From the NCBI GenBank assembly GCA_963682055.1, contig OY821749.1, forward strand, positions 6,064,336 to 6,128,335: a DNA stretch of 64,000 nt. Direction: 5' to 3'. This document shows positions 1-12,365 of this stretch, one piece after another. A program made the position numbers and the translations under genes. The first letter of the stretch is position 1, and each line of letters opens with the position of its first letter. The notes beneath the pieces were generated by a model that was not told where the DNA came from, searched no databases, and was given only the letters and a program-made list of their open reading frames with translations. Source of the stretch: Primula veris (taxonomy: Eukaryota > Streptophyta > Magnoliopsida > Ericales > Primulaceae).

Positions 1-3000
1 CGTGACCTCGATTTACGCAAAAAACTAGGGTTTCTAGGGCCTCTAAAACCACCACGATGGTAAATTCCGGATCTGTCCCTGTTCAAACCACTTCCATCAT
101 CTCTTGTTTCATTGTTTTCCCTACGTGAGCTACATGCATGGTCACTGTTATCTAATGACCTTCTCCTAACAAGGGGTCGATAAACATCTTTTTCGGAAAA
201 ATTGGTATGCCCCCGTTGATCACGATAGGTTAATCTTTCTCTGTTTGTTTCGCGATCTGGAAGATTGCTTCTTGGCAGGGGCAGAATGCCACCTCGTCGA
301 TAATTATTATTTTGATTATTATTGTGAAATTGGTTTCTGGAGAAGCTTGATGAAGAACCATTCCAGTTGCTTTTGTGCCTTTCCTCCTGTATATGGGGAA
401 CTCGTCTATCCCTTTCTGTGTACTTGTCACATCGAAACGTTTGCCCAGCTTGAAAGCGCGAGCTAGATCTAGATATAAATAAACCAAAAAAACAGGGCTT
501 ATGATTTTTTTAAAATAGCGAATGGGAGAATAAGGCACCAATTTCTAAAATAACAATGTCAAGTACAAAGATCGCTAACCAGTTTTAATAAACAATCTAT
601 ATCTATATTTCTTTGTTAGATGCACTGGTTACTCACTGTGTGATCAGTGTAAACAACATTTTACAAATCGTTAAACAGATATGTACACAGATTTGCATTA
701 ACCAATTAATATATATAAATATATAATTCTTTGTAGATCGGTGTAAACATCATTTTCCAAGATATTACCTGCCCTGCTGTATGTATAAGGTATCATCCTT
801 TTTCTCAAAAACTTCTGATGCTGGCGATTCGCCAACACAAGCTGACAATTTTGCCCTTGACCGTATCTCTTCAGTAAATGACCCTTTAGTGTCTAATCTA
901 TGGATAGACTCAGAAACAATCATTTCATCTATTTTACTATTATTTGCTTCAACAACCATAGCAATTTGATCCTGCCCAGGGTCATTTTCAACACTCGTCG
1001 AATTGCTTGATTCTTTCAACGAATTAACACTTGCACAAGTACCCTTTTCCGTCAAATTCGCATCATCCTCGTTTTGTATACTTTCAGAACCAGCTTCCGA
1101 CATACAATGGTTGCCCGTGCCAAAATCGATCGTCTCTCTATCGTCAATATCATAGTCGAGACATTCTGTTTCACATTCATTCTCTTCCCAAGATAGTGCA
1201 ATACGCTCTCTTAACTCTCCATCTTCAAAGGGTGACTCGTAACCTGTCTTGTACTTGGTTGCTTTTGCAAGACCACCAAGAGACAAATCCGAGACATCTC
1301 CATCATCGATAGGGTCTTCTAAAGGAACTTCGCCGAATTTCTCAAAGGATTTGGGCATAAGCTCTTTTGTTTCGATACTGGATGAATTATTTGCCAAAAT
1401 TACAACCTTTGAGGAACCAAATTGCTCATACGACTTGGGCATTAGCTCCTTCGTCTCAACATTAAATGAAGGATTTACAAAAGTAACAATCTTCGGAGGA
1501 CCAAGCAAGTCATATGACTCGGGCCTTAGCACAAACGTTTCACCATTTGATGAATTATTTGTCAAAGTTACAACTTTTGGAGGACCAAATTGCTGAAGAG
1601 ATTTAGGCATTAGCTCTTTTGTCTCAACGTCTGATGACGAATTAACCAAATTAGCGACCTTTGAAGGACCAATCTGTTCAAAGGACTCGGGCATTATATC
1701 TGTTGTCTCAACATTTAAAGAAGAATTTGCCGGAGGAACATCCTTTCCAGGACCAAATTGCTCATATGACTTGGGACTTGGCTCCTGTGTCTCAACATTT
1801 GATGAAAGTTTTACAAAATTAACAACCTTTGAAGGAAAAATCTGCTCATGGGACTCAACCGTTGGCTCTTTTGGATCAACATTTAATGACGGATTTACAT
1901 GGGCAACACTCTTTGAAGGACCATGTATCTCATAAGATTTTGAAACAAACTCCTTCATCTCAATATCAGATAACAAACTCCCTAAAGAGGCAACCTTTCT
2001 AGGAAGACATATGCCATTTTCCTTTTTTATGTTTTCCAGAGTCGGCTGGCATTTATTTAGAGAGCTAAGTACGGGTGAAATTCTTACGTTGCCATGTAAG
2101 AAATTGGGGAAATCGGTATTTTTTAATCTACTAGACGCAGCCTCAGAACCTGTCAGAACGGTAAACTTTGACACTAAGTTTCCAACTAATGGTTCATTAT
2201 TCGATTTAATATGCTCTTTCTCAGATTTTACAGAAACCATCTCAGACATGCTATCTGAAACTATTGAAGCAACGGGAATATCATCTTGCTTTTCGAGTTT
2301 AACATTTTTAACTGGTATTGTTTGACCAAGTAGCATGGTCAACTTGGTGGATGTGTTTATATTTCCTTCACAGGAGGATCTACTATCAAATAGTTCCATT
2401 TTGCTGATAGGCTGAGCAGGGCAATGAATATCTGATCTACAATTTAACGGTTTAGAAACAACTTCGGAATCTTTTAATTCAGAACTAGTTGGCAATTCAT
2501 TTGGCACCACATTATGCAAACCCTCCTCTCTATTATAATCTTTACCATGATCGTGTTGATCATCAACAGGTAATCCCCATTCATCCATTACGGTATTCAA
2601 ATCCCAGTGTAACCTTTCATCATTAGCCGAACTAGAGCACTTTTCAGCATCTTTTTCAGTCTTCTCCATAATATTAAATGATGCAGTTTTGAAATCAATT
2701 CGGTCTGTAGTATCACTATGAGCTCCACAAACCGTATCTTTTGATAACAAATTTTCCCCTTCTATAAAAGCATTAGCTTTTTCCACAGTTGGCATATAAA
2801 TATCAGTCCCTTGACATGTCAACAAGTTGTTTTTTTGAACACATACCTTAGCATTATCATCCACATTGGTATTCACTAAAGCATTCTCAATACCTTGCTT
2901 TTTCGGTACCTCTACAAAATTGTTTGAGGCCACTGGTTCTGGGTCTGAAATAGTATCATTATGAGCACATATATTTTCTAAAGGAGTTTGCGGCGGCGGC

Positions 3001-3207
3001 GGCGGCGGCGGTGGTGGTGATGGCGTTCTGAGCAGATGTCTCCTCTTTTTTATTGGTAAATAAGTTAAATTCTCAGAGGGGCTTCCAGTAAGAGACGAGC
3101 CGAGCTGCCAAACCAATAAAAGAGGAAAGTTATCAAAATTACACAAGTTAAGAAAACTGTTGATGCTAAACACTACAAGAAAAACAGATATATACCTTCT
3201 CCTCCAT
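1..3207 (-). CDS. Uncharacterised plant protein with 28-residue repeats and Arg/Ser-rich C-terminal part (3' end off window)
   Basis: Spliced model on the minus strand: 3207-3196 (Met-Glu-Glu-Lys), 3104-769, then 468 to beyond the window edge. Introns 3105-3195 and 469-768 both have GT-AG ends, and the phases fit (0 and 2). The long exon starts with a basic stretch (KKRRHLL) and a polyproline run encoded by a GCC-type repeat. It then carries seven tandem 28-residue units and an acidic section with the motifs YESPFEDGELRE and YDIDDRETIDFG. The last visible exon is rich in Arg, Ser and Asn (SSSRFQAG, QNNNYRRGG, RPLVRRRS), which suggests a nuclear RNA- or chromatin-associated protein. That function is inference; I do not recognise a named family. 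Confidence is high that it is a real gene, low on its role. Confidence 0.8.
1355..1945 (-). repeat. Coding 84-bp tandem repeat (28 residues, about 7 copies)
   Basis: Seven consecutive units of exactly 28 residues follow the pattern PKSYEQFGPxKVV...NxSxNVETKELM. Units differ by substitution but not in length, so the reading frame is under length constraint or the expansion is recent. The array lies entirely inside the long exon. Confidence 0.85.
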
Positions 3208-4200
3208 GTCACTTTTCTGCGATAACTTGGGACTGCAGAGTGCCAGCAAGGCGAATCTGCAAGTAAGAAGAGCCAAAGGGTGGTTCAGCTATTTATTTAT
3301 TTATTTGCAAGCACTTAATCATGAAATAAAACTAAATCAGAGAAAGAATTGACATACACAAATTCTACTAAATTTTGCCAATTTAGGGTCAGATGCACAG
3401 GTATTGTTTAAATCGGTATATATCCGAAATCAACTACTTAACTGAATCATATCAAACCCCAAAATCACCTTATTATCTATTATGTAAATCTTGCAATCAT
3501 TTTAGATTTTGAAGCCTTAAATTCACTTAAGTAAGATTAGTAAATTAACTTTTAATTGTAAGTAAAGGGTAAATAAATTCCAGGATCAACAATTTAAAGT
3601 CACTTTAGAATTTAGATACAGCTATATGAAGATAGAATCACTTCTCCTTAAGCATTAATAAGCTTAATTTGTTTACTTATCCAACAAAATTACAGTCTTT
3701 TTTCATAAATAAATAAAATTCTCAGATCTGCACCATATATTAACAAAAAATACGATCTTTGACTCAAGACTGTAATTAGTCAGTAAAAAAATAAATTGAA
3801 GGGTTCTTACATACCCAGAAAGATTTTTTCTTGCCTAGTTGATTTATCCAATAAATCAATTAATGCACACTTCTTAAGTAAAATAAGTTACTCAAATTTG
3901 TAATCCAAAAAAAAAAAACTCGGGTCAATTAGCTTAAAGCTTGTACTTTTCTTACAGCTGCAATTAAATAAATACCCAGATACAAAAAAGAGCTTTTTTT
4001 TTTTTTTAAACTAAAATCGATAAATCAATCCATACCCACAAAATAAAAATCACTTAGCCCTCTCACTAATTTTACTTACCTTTAAATCTGGACAAAAAAA
4101 AGGGGCTTCAATCAATATATAAGTCACCGACAACTATTTTTTACTTTTACCTTTACTTTCTCTCTCTCTCTCTCTAATTGTGTTGTGTGTGTTCTGAGTT
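3196..4200 (-). other. 5' UTR exons and 823-bp leader intron of the 28-residue-repeat gene
   Basis: Upstream of the start codon the minus strand shows an acceptor (TTACTTGCAG, exon from 3256) and a donor (TTTAAAG then GTAAGTAAAA, exon end at 4080). These bound a leader intron at 3257-4079. The non-coding first exon runs from about 4200 to 4081 and carries a GA/CT microsatellite near 4155-4178, common in plant leaders. The transcription start is not fixed by the sequence. Confidence 0.55.
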
Positions 4201-4209
4201 GTATGATTA

Positions 4210-4640
4210 GGCCCTGTCCAAGCCACGTACTTATTATCCTCTTTTTTTGTTTTTTTTTGTTTTTTTTTTTGAACAGTGGACACGTCCCAAATTATACATG
4301 TAAACCCCAATTTTATTAAAATGAACTTAATGGACTTGTCTGTATGTGTCCATCTTTTTGGTTCTTTCTATACAATCAAGATATTTTGTTTTTCACTGGA
4401 TTCAAATAACTGTAATAAATTAATTTATCCGATTCAAAATATAATTTTATTATTAAAAATCTAACTTATTAATTAAATACAATTATTACATACTTTTTAC
4501 CCTCATTTTTATTCATGTATATTCTCCTACAAACTTAAAGTATGGATAAACATGTAATATTACACAAAATTCGTTTCTATTTTGAAAAAATGGACTTATA
4601 TTGTGCAACAACCCAAAATAATATATTGAACTTATATTTT
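4210..4640. other. AT-rich intergenic stretch
   Basis: No coding exon, RNA gene or clear element was seen. T-rich and A-rich runs only; the tandem array begins just downstream. Confidence 0.5.
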
Positions 4641-4644
4641 GAAA

Positions 4645-5665
4645 CGGAGGAAGTAACAATTTTACAAAATTAAAGTGAACTGAGTTTTATTTGACCATAT
4701 TACTCGTTCTTGTAATACAATCAATATATTTTGTTCTTCCATGAAATTCAAAAAACTGTAATAAATTAATAATTTTATAAAAATACAGTAGATTGACTTT
4801 TATTTGACCATATTTCTCGTTCTTTTAATCCAATCAAGATATTTTGTTGTTGGACGAGATTCAAACAACTATAATAAATTAACAATTTTATAAAAATAAA
4901 GTGAACTGACTTTTATTTGACCATATTACTCGTTCTTTTAATCCAATCAACATATTTTGTTCTTCCGCTATATTCAAAAAATATAATAAATTAACAATTT
5001 TATAAAATTAAAGTGAACCGAGTTTTATTTGACCATATCACTCGTTCTTGTAATATAATCAAAATATTTTGTTCTTACACGAAATTCAAATAAATGTAAT
5101 AAAGCAACAATTTTATAAAAATAAAGTGAACTAAATTGAAGTTGTCCATATTATGGTTCTTTTAATCCAATCAATATATTTTGTTCTTCCACGAAAATCA
5201 AAAAACTATAATAAATTAACAATTTTATAAAAAATAAAGTGCACTGACTTTTATTTGACCATATTACTTGTTATTTTAATCCAATCAAGATATTTTGCCC
5301 TTACACGAAAGTCAAAGAATTGTAATAAAGTAACCATTTTATAAAAATAAAGTGAACTAAATTAAATTTGCCATATTTCTCGTTATTTTAATCCAATCAA
5401 GATGTTTTGTTCTTGCATGAAATTCAAAGAACTATAACAAAGTAACAATTTTATAAAAATAAAGTGAACTGACTTGTATTTGACCATATTACTCGTTTTT
5501 TTAATCCAATCAAGATATTTTGTTCTTCAACGAAATTCAGAAAACTCTAATAAAGTAACGATTTTTTAAAAATAAAGTGAACTCACTTGTATTTGTCCAT
5601 ATTTCTCGTTCTTTTTAATTCAATCAAGATATTTTGTTGTTGCATGAAATTGAAAGGACTTTAAT
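4645..5665. repeat. Tandem array, ~113-bp unit, about 9 copies
   Basis: The phrase TTTGACCATATTACTCGTTC recurs at about 4691, 4804, 4918, 5029, 5139, 5255, 5366, 5479 and 5597. Each time it is followed by an AATCAAGATATTTTGTTCTT-type block and a TTTTATAAAAATAAAGTGAA-type block. Unit length varies between about 110 and 118 bp. The copies are diverged, so the array is not recent. No ORF crosses it. Confidence 0.85.
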
Positions 5666-7194
5666 CAATTAACTTTATTACATTTTGAGTTTCTATCTTA
5701 AAATATTTTCATTTAAATTGGGAGCTCCTAAATTCGATTAACTATTAATTAAACTGGGTTGGAGTATTTTACTTTGGAACATACAACAAAGGCTTTTTAT
5801 GTGAGATTAAGTAGCCACGAAAAATCAATTGATTTTAAAGTTGTTTTCACATTTTATGAAAGGCTAAAATAAATAATTAAAGTTTACAAATTCACTATAC
5901 AGTATTATGATGGATATCTACTAGATGGGGTTTTATGACAAACATGAAAGTATTTTTTTTTTGGTACTTCATGAGATTTTAATTGATTTTGGTATATGCC
6001 AAACATATTTATCTGGGATGTTAAGTGGGGTGACAAGCATATTTACTAAATTTCTATGGTGTTGACTTTGGAAGTATATAACAAAGTCATGAATATAGCG
6101 GGGATTGGTCCTATACTCCTATTACAATAATAATAATTCATCAAATAAGTATGTAGGAACGTGACGGGTGTTTTCCGCAACGCTTATCAGTGAAAAAGTA
6201 TGGTCGTTTGCCATTTTTTATCACTCCTAATAATGTCTACTTTTTTATGGCAAAACATACAATTGTTCAAAACATATCACATTCAAAATTTTCTTTTCAA
6301 AACATATAATTACCTAACAAATAACTTTAAACCAATAATCGTGACCTACAGTTTGATAAAAGGTCATAAGTTTATTTGTTTCGAGTAACGTGATAAAATG
6401 TCGTTTCTACTACTAATCATTTAAAAAAATTGTTAATTTGTTTAAAATGAAATTTGCCTACTTATCTCAAAAAATAATTTACGGATCGTAATCCTGACTT
6501 ACGATTTTAAAAAAGGCCAATAAGTTAATTTGTTTCGAGTAACATGATAAAAGGTCGTTTCGAGTACTAATCATTTAAAAAAATGGTTAATTTGTTTAAA
6601 ATGATAGACGATTCAATAACGAACATAACGGTTGAAAATAGAACTAAATTTGGAACGAGTCCGAACGAATAATTTATACTTCCACAATATACGATATCAA
6701 AAAAAAAAATGAATAAGTCACGATTACGGTCCGTAAATATTTTTTTTTAGCTAATTAGGTCTCAGGAAAAAATTTCAGAGAGTTTGGCCGATCGATCGGC
6801 TGTCAACTCCGATCGACCGGCCTCTCTAAAATTTTCAGATTTCAACACAGGGGCAATTTGGTAATTTCACAGTCAAAACTGTAACTCTGACTTACGGTTC
6901 GTAAGTCAGATTTACGGTTCGTAAGTCAGATTTACGGTTCGTAAAAAAAATTACGATTTAAGCATGAAAACACATAAATTGCACTGGAAAAATTCAGACA
7001 AACAAAGAGAGGGATAGATCTAGAGAGAGAAATGTGGAGAGAGTGGTGGTGGTGGCAGGGTTGTCTATTATATTTTGGAGTTTTATGTTTTGAGAATGAA
7101 AATTTTGATTTATAGTTTTTGGTAATTAGTTTTGAAAAATTATATATTTTGTTAATTTTTTCCTTTCCGGATATTGATGTAATAATTTGATTCA
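5666..7194. other. AT-rich intergenic DNA with short local duplications
   Basis: No gene seen. A ~115-bp segment containing AAGTTTATTTGTTTCGAGTA is present twice (about 6336-6450 and 6486-6604). A short palindrome-like unit (CTTACGGTTCGTAAG) is repeated about three times at 6885-6947. A CGATCGATCG-type palindrome lies near 6785-6800. Confidence 0.5.
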
Positions 7195-7203
7195 TATTTT
7201 AAA

Positions 7204-9599
7204 CAAATAATGCCACATAGGTACTACTTTTGAAATTATATTCCTTCTAACATAGCTCCATAATTTCATATTCCCTATAGATAACACTTTTTAATTATTT
7301 ACTTTATTTATCAAAACGCCATACACATATTTCATAAAAAATAGAAAAAAACATAAAATTATATAAAATGCAAAAAATCTCAAAATAAATGAAAAAAAAT
7401 CACAAAAAATTGTAAAAAAAAAATGTATTTTTATTTAAAAAAACAAAAAAAAATCACAAAAAATAAAAAAAATCACAAAAAAATAAAAAAAAATGAAAAA
7501 AATCACAAAATATTATAAAAAATAAAAAAATCACATAAAATTATAAAAAATGAAAAAAATTACAAAATATTATAAAAATATAAAAAAAAAAAAAATCACA
7601 AAAAAATTATAAAAAATGAAAAAATCACAAAAAATCACAAAATTGAAAAAAAATTACAAAAAAAATAAAATAAAATGAAAATAAAATAAAATGAAAAAAA
7701 TCACAAAATATTATAAAAAATGAAAAAAATCACAAAAAATTATAAAAAATAAAAAAAATCACAAAATATTATAAAAAAATAAAAAAAAAATGAAAAAAAT
7801 CACAAAATATTATAAAAAATGAAAAAATCACATAAAATTATAAAAAATGAAAAAAATCACAAAATATTATAAAAATATAAAAAAATTTTTATAAAAAATG
7901 AAAAAAAATCACAAAAAAATATTAAAAAAATGAAAAAAATCACAAAATTATAAAAAAAAATCACTTTTATTGAACTTTATGCACTTTCGACTGTACAAGA
8001 TGCACTTTCGAGTGAACCAGATGCACTTTTAGCTGAATTATATGCACTTTCAGCTGAACCAGATGTACTTTTAGTTGAACCAGATGCAGGTTTTACAGAA
8101 CGATATGCACTTTTATTGAACTAGATACACTTTTGTCTGAACCATATGCAGTTTCAGCTGAACTAGATACACTTTTAGCTGAACCATATGCACTTTTAGT
8201 TGAACTAGATGCAGGTTTTACAGAACGATATGCACTTTTATTGAACTAGATGCACTTTTGTCTGAACCATATGCACTTTCAGCTGAATCAGATACACGTT
8301 TAGCTGAACCATATGCACTTTCAGCTGAACCATATGCACTTTCAGTTATACCAAATGCACTTTTAGTTGAATCAGATGCATTTTTAACAGAACTATATGC
8401 ACTTTCGACTGTACTATATTCATTTTCGACTACACTATATGCACTTTTGACTTAACTATATGTATTTTTCACTAAATTAGATGCACTTTAAGCTGAACCA
8501 AATGTACTTTCAGCTGAACCAGATGCACTTTTAGCTGAACTATATGTATAGTTCGAACTATATTTACTTTCAACTGAATTGTATGCACTTTCAACGGAAC
8601 TAGATGTACTTTCAGCTGAATTGAATGTAATTTCGACTCAAATTTATGCATTTTTAACTAACTATATACACTTTCGACTGAACTATATGCACTTTTATTG
8701 AACTATATACGCTTTTGACTGAATTATAGGTATTTTTGACTGAAGTAGATGCACTTTCAGCTCATTCAGATTAAAAAAAGGTACATTTATCATGGAAAAA
8801 TCATTTTTTTTTAATAAAAAAAATCACTTTTCGGTATAAAAAGTGTTATATTGACAAAAAAAATTATATATTTTTTGTAAATTTTTAAAAAGTTTATGAT
8901 TTTTTCATTTTTTTTTATAATTTTTATAATTTTTTTGTGATTTTTGTTATTTTTTTTATAATGTTTTGTGATTTTTTGTGATTTTTATATAATTTTTTCG
9001 TTTTTTTCATTTTTTTAATTTTTTAATTTTTTTTAAATTTTTTATAATGTTTTTGTGATTTTTTGTGATTTTTTATATTTTTTTTATATTTTTCGGTATA
9101 AAAAGTGTTATATTGACAAAAAAAATTATATATATTTTTTTGTAATTTTTTAAAAAGTTTGTGATTTTTTTTCATTTTTTGTAATTTTTTAAATTTTTTA
9201 TAATTTTTATAATTTTTTATAATTTTTTTAATTTTTTTGTGATTTTTGTATTTTTTTTAATAATTTTTGGTGATTTTTTTATATATTTTTTTTATTTTTT
9301 GTGATTTTTGTGATTTTTATAATTTTTTTTTTCTTTTTTTTTTCATTTTTCATTTTTTTTGTTATTTTTTATATTTTTTTTATTTTTATAATTTTTTTGT
9401 TTTTTTTTATTTTGTTGTAATTTAAAACTATTTTTTTTGGGTTTGTAGAGAGATAAAATATGTATATTATATTTTGGTTTGTATGACAATTAAGTAAATA
9501 AACTAAATAATTAAAAAATAGTACATATGAGGAATGTGAAATTATCAAGATAGATAGGGGAATATAATTTGCTATGAGGAAATTATAGGAAATTATCCC
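7204..9599. mobile_element. Foldback / MULE-like element with complementary A-rich and T-rich arms
   Basis: The outer ~100 bp at 7204-7310 match the reverse complement of about 9495-9599; shared strings include AAATTATATTCC, TAATTTCATATTCC-type and TTTTTAATTATTTA. Inward, an A-rich arm (about 7330-7965, units like AAAATCACAAAAAATTATAA) faces a T-rich arm (about 8780-9420) made of the reverse complement. A 21-bp satellite sits in the loop. The element is flanked by TATTTTAAA on both sides (7195-7203, 9600-9608), the 9-bp duplication expected for Mutator-type or foldback elements. The flanks are AT-rich, so this duplication could be chance. No transposase is present. Confidence 0.6.
7978..8775. 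repeat. 21-bp minisatellite in the foldback loop
   Basis: Roughly 38 imperfect copies of a 21-bp unit of the type GATGCACTTTTAGCTGAACC. Because 21 is a multiple of three, parts stay open in one frame and mimic a 7-residue protein repeat (EPYALSA). I treat that as a by-product. Confidence 0.85.
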
Positions 9600-9609
9600 T
9601 ATTTTAAAT

Positions 9610-10865
9610 AAAAGGACTCACAATAAAATTAGTGCATGCATCCACTCAATAACCAATTATTAGTGGTGTATTCTGTATTTATGATAATATGTTATTTCAT
9701 AATTGATTTTTCTCACATTTTATATATTTTATAGATGTGTATATGGTTCGGATTGTTACGAATTATCTTGAATCCTAAATTAAACTATTATAGAACGGAT
9801 TGTAAATTTTGAATGCAAACCAAACCATTTATATTTTCAATACAAATCAAACCAAACCCAATGTATCAGATCGGTTTAGTTCCATTTTGCGGATTTAATG
9901 GTTCGGAGCGAATTTGAATTGGATTCGACTTTAATAATAATTTTCATTCGTTGTTTAATCTATTTTGACACATGTTTGAAAGATTTACTTTCAAAAAACA
10001 TATAATGTGTTAAATAATTTCAAGGAAGATAATCAAGTCTAAACACACCGATTGCAAACACCATTTAAAAGTTTTAAAATGATGCGGAAATCCCCCACAC
10101 AAATAAAATATAAAATCTTGCAATATTGCAAATTAAATAACTAACGGAAATTTATTTTCTTCATAATGCATAAATGAAACTTTTATTCACACGTTTGAGA
10201 GGGGACAAAATTATATTCTCCCAAAAATTAAATTAACATAGTCCAAAAATCAGAATTTATCTGGTTTGAATTAACATAACTAAAACCTAAACCAAACAAT
10301 TAAAAACGGATTTAAAATTTTTGAATCCAAAATTAAATCATTTAAATTCAAAACCTAAACCAAAACTTATTAAACCAACAATCCAGATCGGAGTTACGGA
10401 TTCACGTCGAAGTAGCAACAAGAACTGTAATATTATGAACATATCGAAGAAAAATGCATACTCAAGGAACATAAATATGCTTTTTTAGGAAAAATTACCA
10501 ATACATACGACTTTTAAAACCTAAGTCACTAACAAAATATTTGTTCACTTAAACTACAACTCACCCAAAAATAAACATAATATTACCAATAACTACAATT
10601 TTTCAAATCTAATTACCAAAAAGTTTATTCCAAAATAAATTTTCCAAAAAACTAAAATTCTCAAAAATATAAAGTTCAATCTTTCTTTCAAAAAAATCGC
10701 CCCCTCTCTCTATAGAGATTTTTTTCTAAATTAGCCTATGTGACACTTTATATTCCCAATTTGGCCTATGTCTCGAATTTTTTTCCATTTTGACCCACTT
10801 AAAAGGGCACTTTCAAAGTGCGTTTTTTAGTATAAAAAAAGGCACTATCAAACTGCGCTATTTAC
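9610..10865. other. AT-rich intergenic DNA
   Basis: No gene or complete element recognised on either strand. Two short related strings, GGGCACTTTCAAAGTGCG and GGCACTATCAAACTGCGC, near 10805-10857 may belong to an old transposon end. Confidence 0.4.
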
Positions 10866-10870
10866 TTATC

Positions 10871-11176
10871 ATGACTAAGAATTTACATGGCCAATTAGTC
10901 AAGGAGAAAATAGAAAAGTTAATTCCAAAGGAAGCGCTAGAATGTCGACCTGCTTTGGAAGAGATCGAGGAACATGGCGAAGCATGTTTTGGAGATTTAG
11001 CACTAAAATTACCATTATGCGCACCTGTGGAACATCTAGTCAAGACCAACGATCTCGGCGATCTGTTTCCATTCGTAAGAAGGGTAACAAAGGAAGAGTG
11101 CATGAAAAGCACCATGACAGGAGAGGTGTTACATAGAGATCCTAACTACATGTATGATAATGACTCGGGAGAGTGA
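10871..11176 (+). CDS. Hypothetical 101-residue ORF, possibly a gene fragment
   Basis: An open frame from an ATG at 10871 encodes 101 residues with ordinary composition, starting MTKNLHGQLVKEKIEK and including GEACFGDLALKLPL and ECMKSTMTGEVLH. Base composition is clearly less AT-rich than the flanks, so this may be coding DNA or a captured fragment. No domain is recognised. No promoter, introns or homologous neighbour supports expression. The frame stays open upstream to 10790 without another ATG. Confidence 0.3.
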   Translation: MTKNLHGQLVKEKIEKLIPKEALECRPALEEIEEHGEACFGDLALKLPLCAPVEHLVKTNDLGDLFPFVRRVTKEECMKSTMTGEVLHRDPNYMYDNDSGE

Positions 11177-11376
11177 ACCTGCATGGATTACCTTTCTATT
11201 TGTCAAACTACCTGGGAAGGTTTCTCAACCTGCCATGTACTCGAGTCACACTTGCTATACATTATCCAACGGTGACCTAACATTCTCGAATATTACAATT
11301 AATACATTACAAAAATTGACAATAACAATTATTTAATTTAAATTAGTGTTATATTTGTAACTTTCAAATGCAATTA

Positions 11377-11721
11377 GGGAGAGGTTATATGAACATCAAT
11401 TTAGATATCAACTTGGACACTTTTTCGTAAAAACGCTCCAAATTAAAATTTGTTTAATGCAAATCTCCATGGTTTCACGACGGGAACACAAATATGCGTC
11501 TTGTTTTTTTTTTTCCGAGATATATAATGACATGTTTTCGAAATTATGGTAAAATTTAAAAATTCAAAACATGTCATTATACATTTCAGAAAAAAAATAT
11601 ATTTGTGTTCCCGTCGTGAAACCGTGGATATTTGCATTAATCAAATATTGATTTGGAGCGTTTTTATATATAAAAAAATGTCCATTTGAGTGTTTTTTTA
11701 TGGTGTCCATATATTCTCTCC
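11377..11721. mobile_element. 345-bp MULE-type MITE with long inverted repeats
   Basis: The element is almost entirely palindromic. About 11377-11515 pairs with 11585-11721; both arms contain GGTTTCACGACGGGAACACA or its complement, and AAACGCTCCAAAT or its complement. It is flanked by the perfect 9-bp direct repeat ATGCAATTA (11368-11376 and 11722-11730). Long inverted repeats plus a 9-bp duplication point to a non-autonomous Mutator-like element. It has no coding capacity. Confidence 0.85.
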
Positions 11722-12365
11722 ATGCAATTAATGATAGTTCTTAATATTTACCAAAATACAAGGAATACACTTATAAAAGGACGGATGGAGTATTAAGAAG
11801 ACTTTATGACCGAGTTTTATTTAATTAAGGTTGTAAACTATGTACTAATTTATAATTTTCCATGTTTTTAATAGTAAAAACTAATCAAACAATAGGTTGT
11901 ATGATTTATATTTTTTTTGCTTACATGATTATAAGGGTTAAACATAATAACTAAATTATAATGTTAATCCATAATTAGGAATTGAAGACAAACTTTTATC
12001 ATATCCCAATATTAAAGTAAATAATAATAGCTATAATAAAATATTATAATTGAAGCAACGATAAACCTGTGTGTGTGTTGTATGGATTATTCATTTTTAA
12101 ACCGGGTTGGAGAAAATTGGCACTTTTTTTTTATAAGGAATAAAGGAACATTATGAAAGGTCAAATTAATTACATAATTTTAGGTTTTAGGGTATATTAT
12201 TCTTTTGCTCTCACTCCCAACTCCTTGGGTGTAGTTTCAAATTCATCCCACTACTTAAAATCGTTCCAAATGAGGTCTATAATATTTTACAATTCTTTAA
12301 CCCTTACTGGAATCGTCAATCGCACGAGTAAAATTGTCCTACAACTAACGAAAGTTATGTAGCTT

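Noticed and set aside
3171..3183. CACTACAAGAAAA, a CACTA-type terminus
   Set aside because: Lies inside a 91-bp intron with no sub-terminal repeats or second end; chance match.
8258..8455. ORF with 7-residue repeats (EPYALSA)
   Set aside because: Direct result of the 21-bp satellite, which is a multiple of three.
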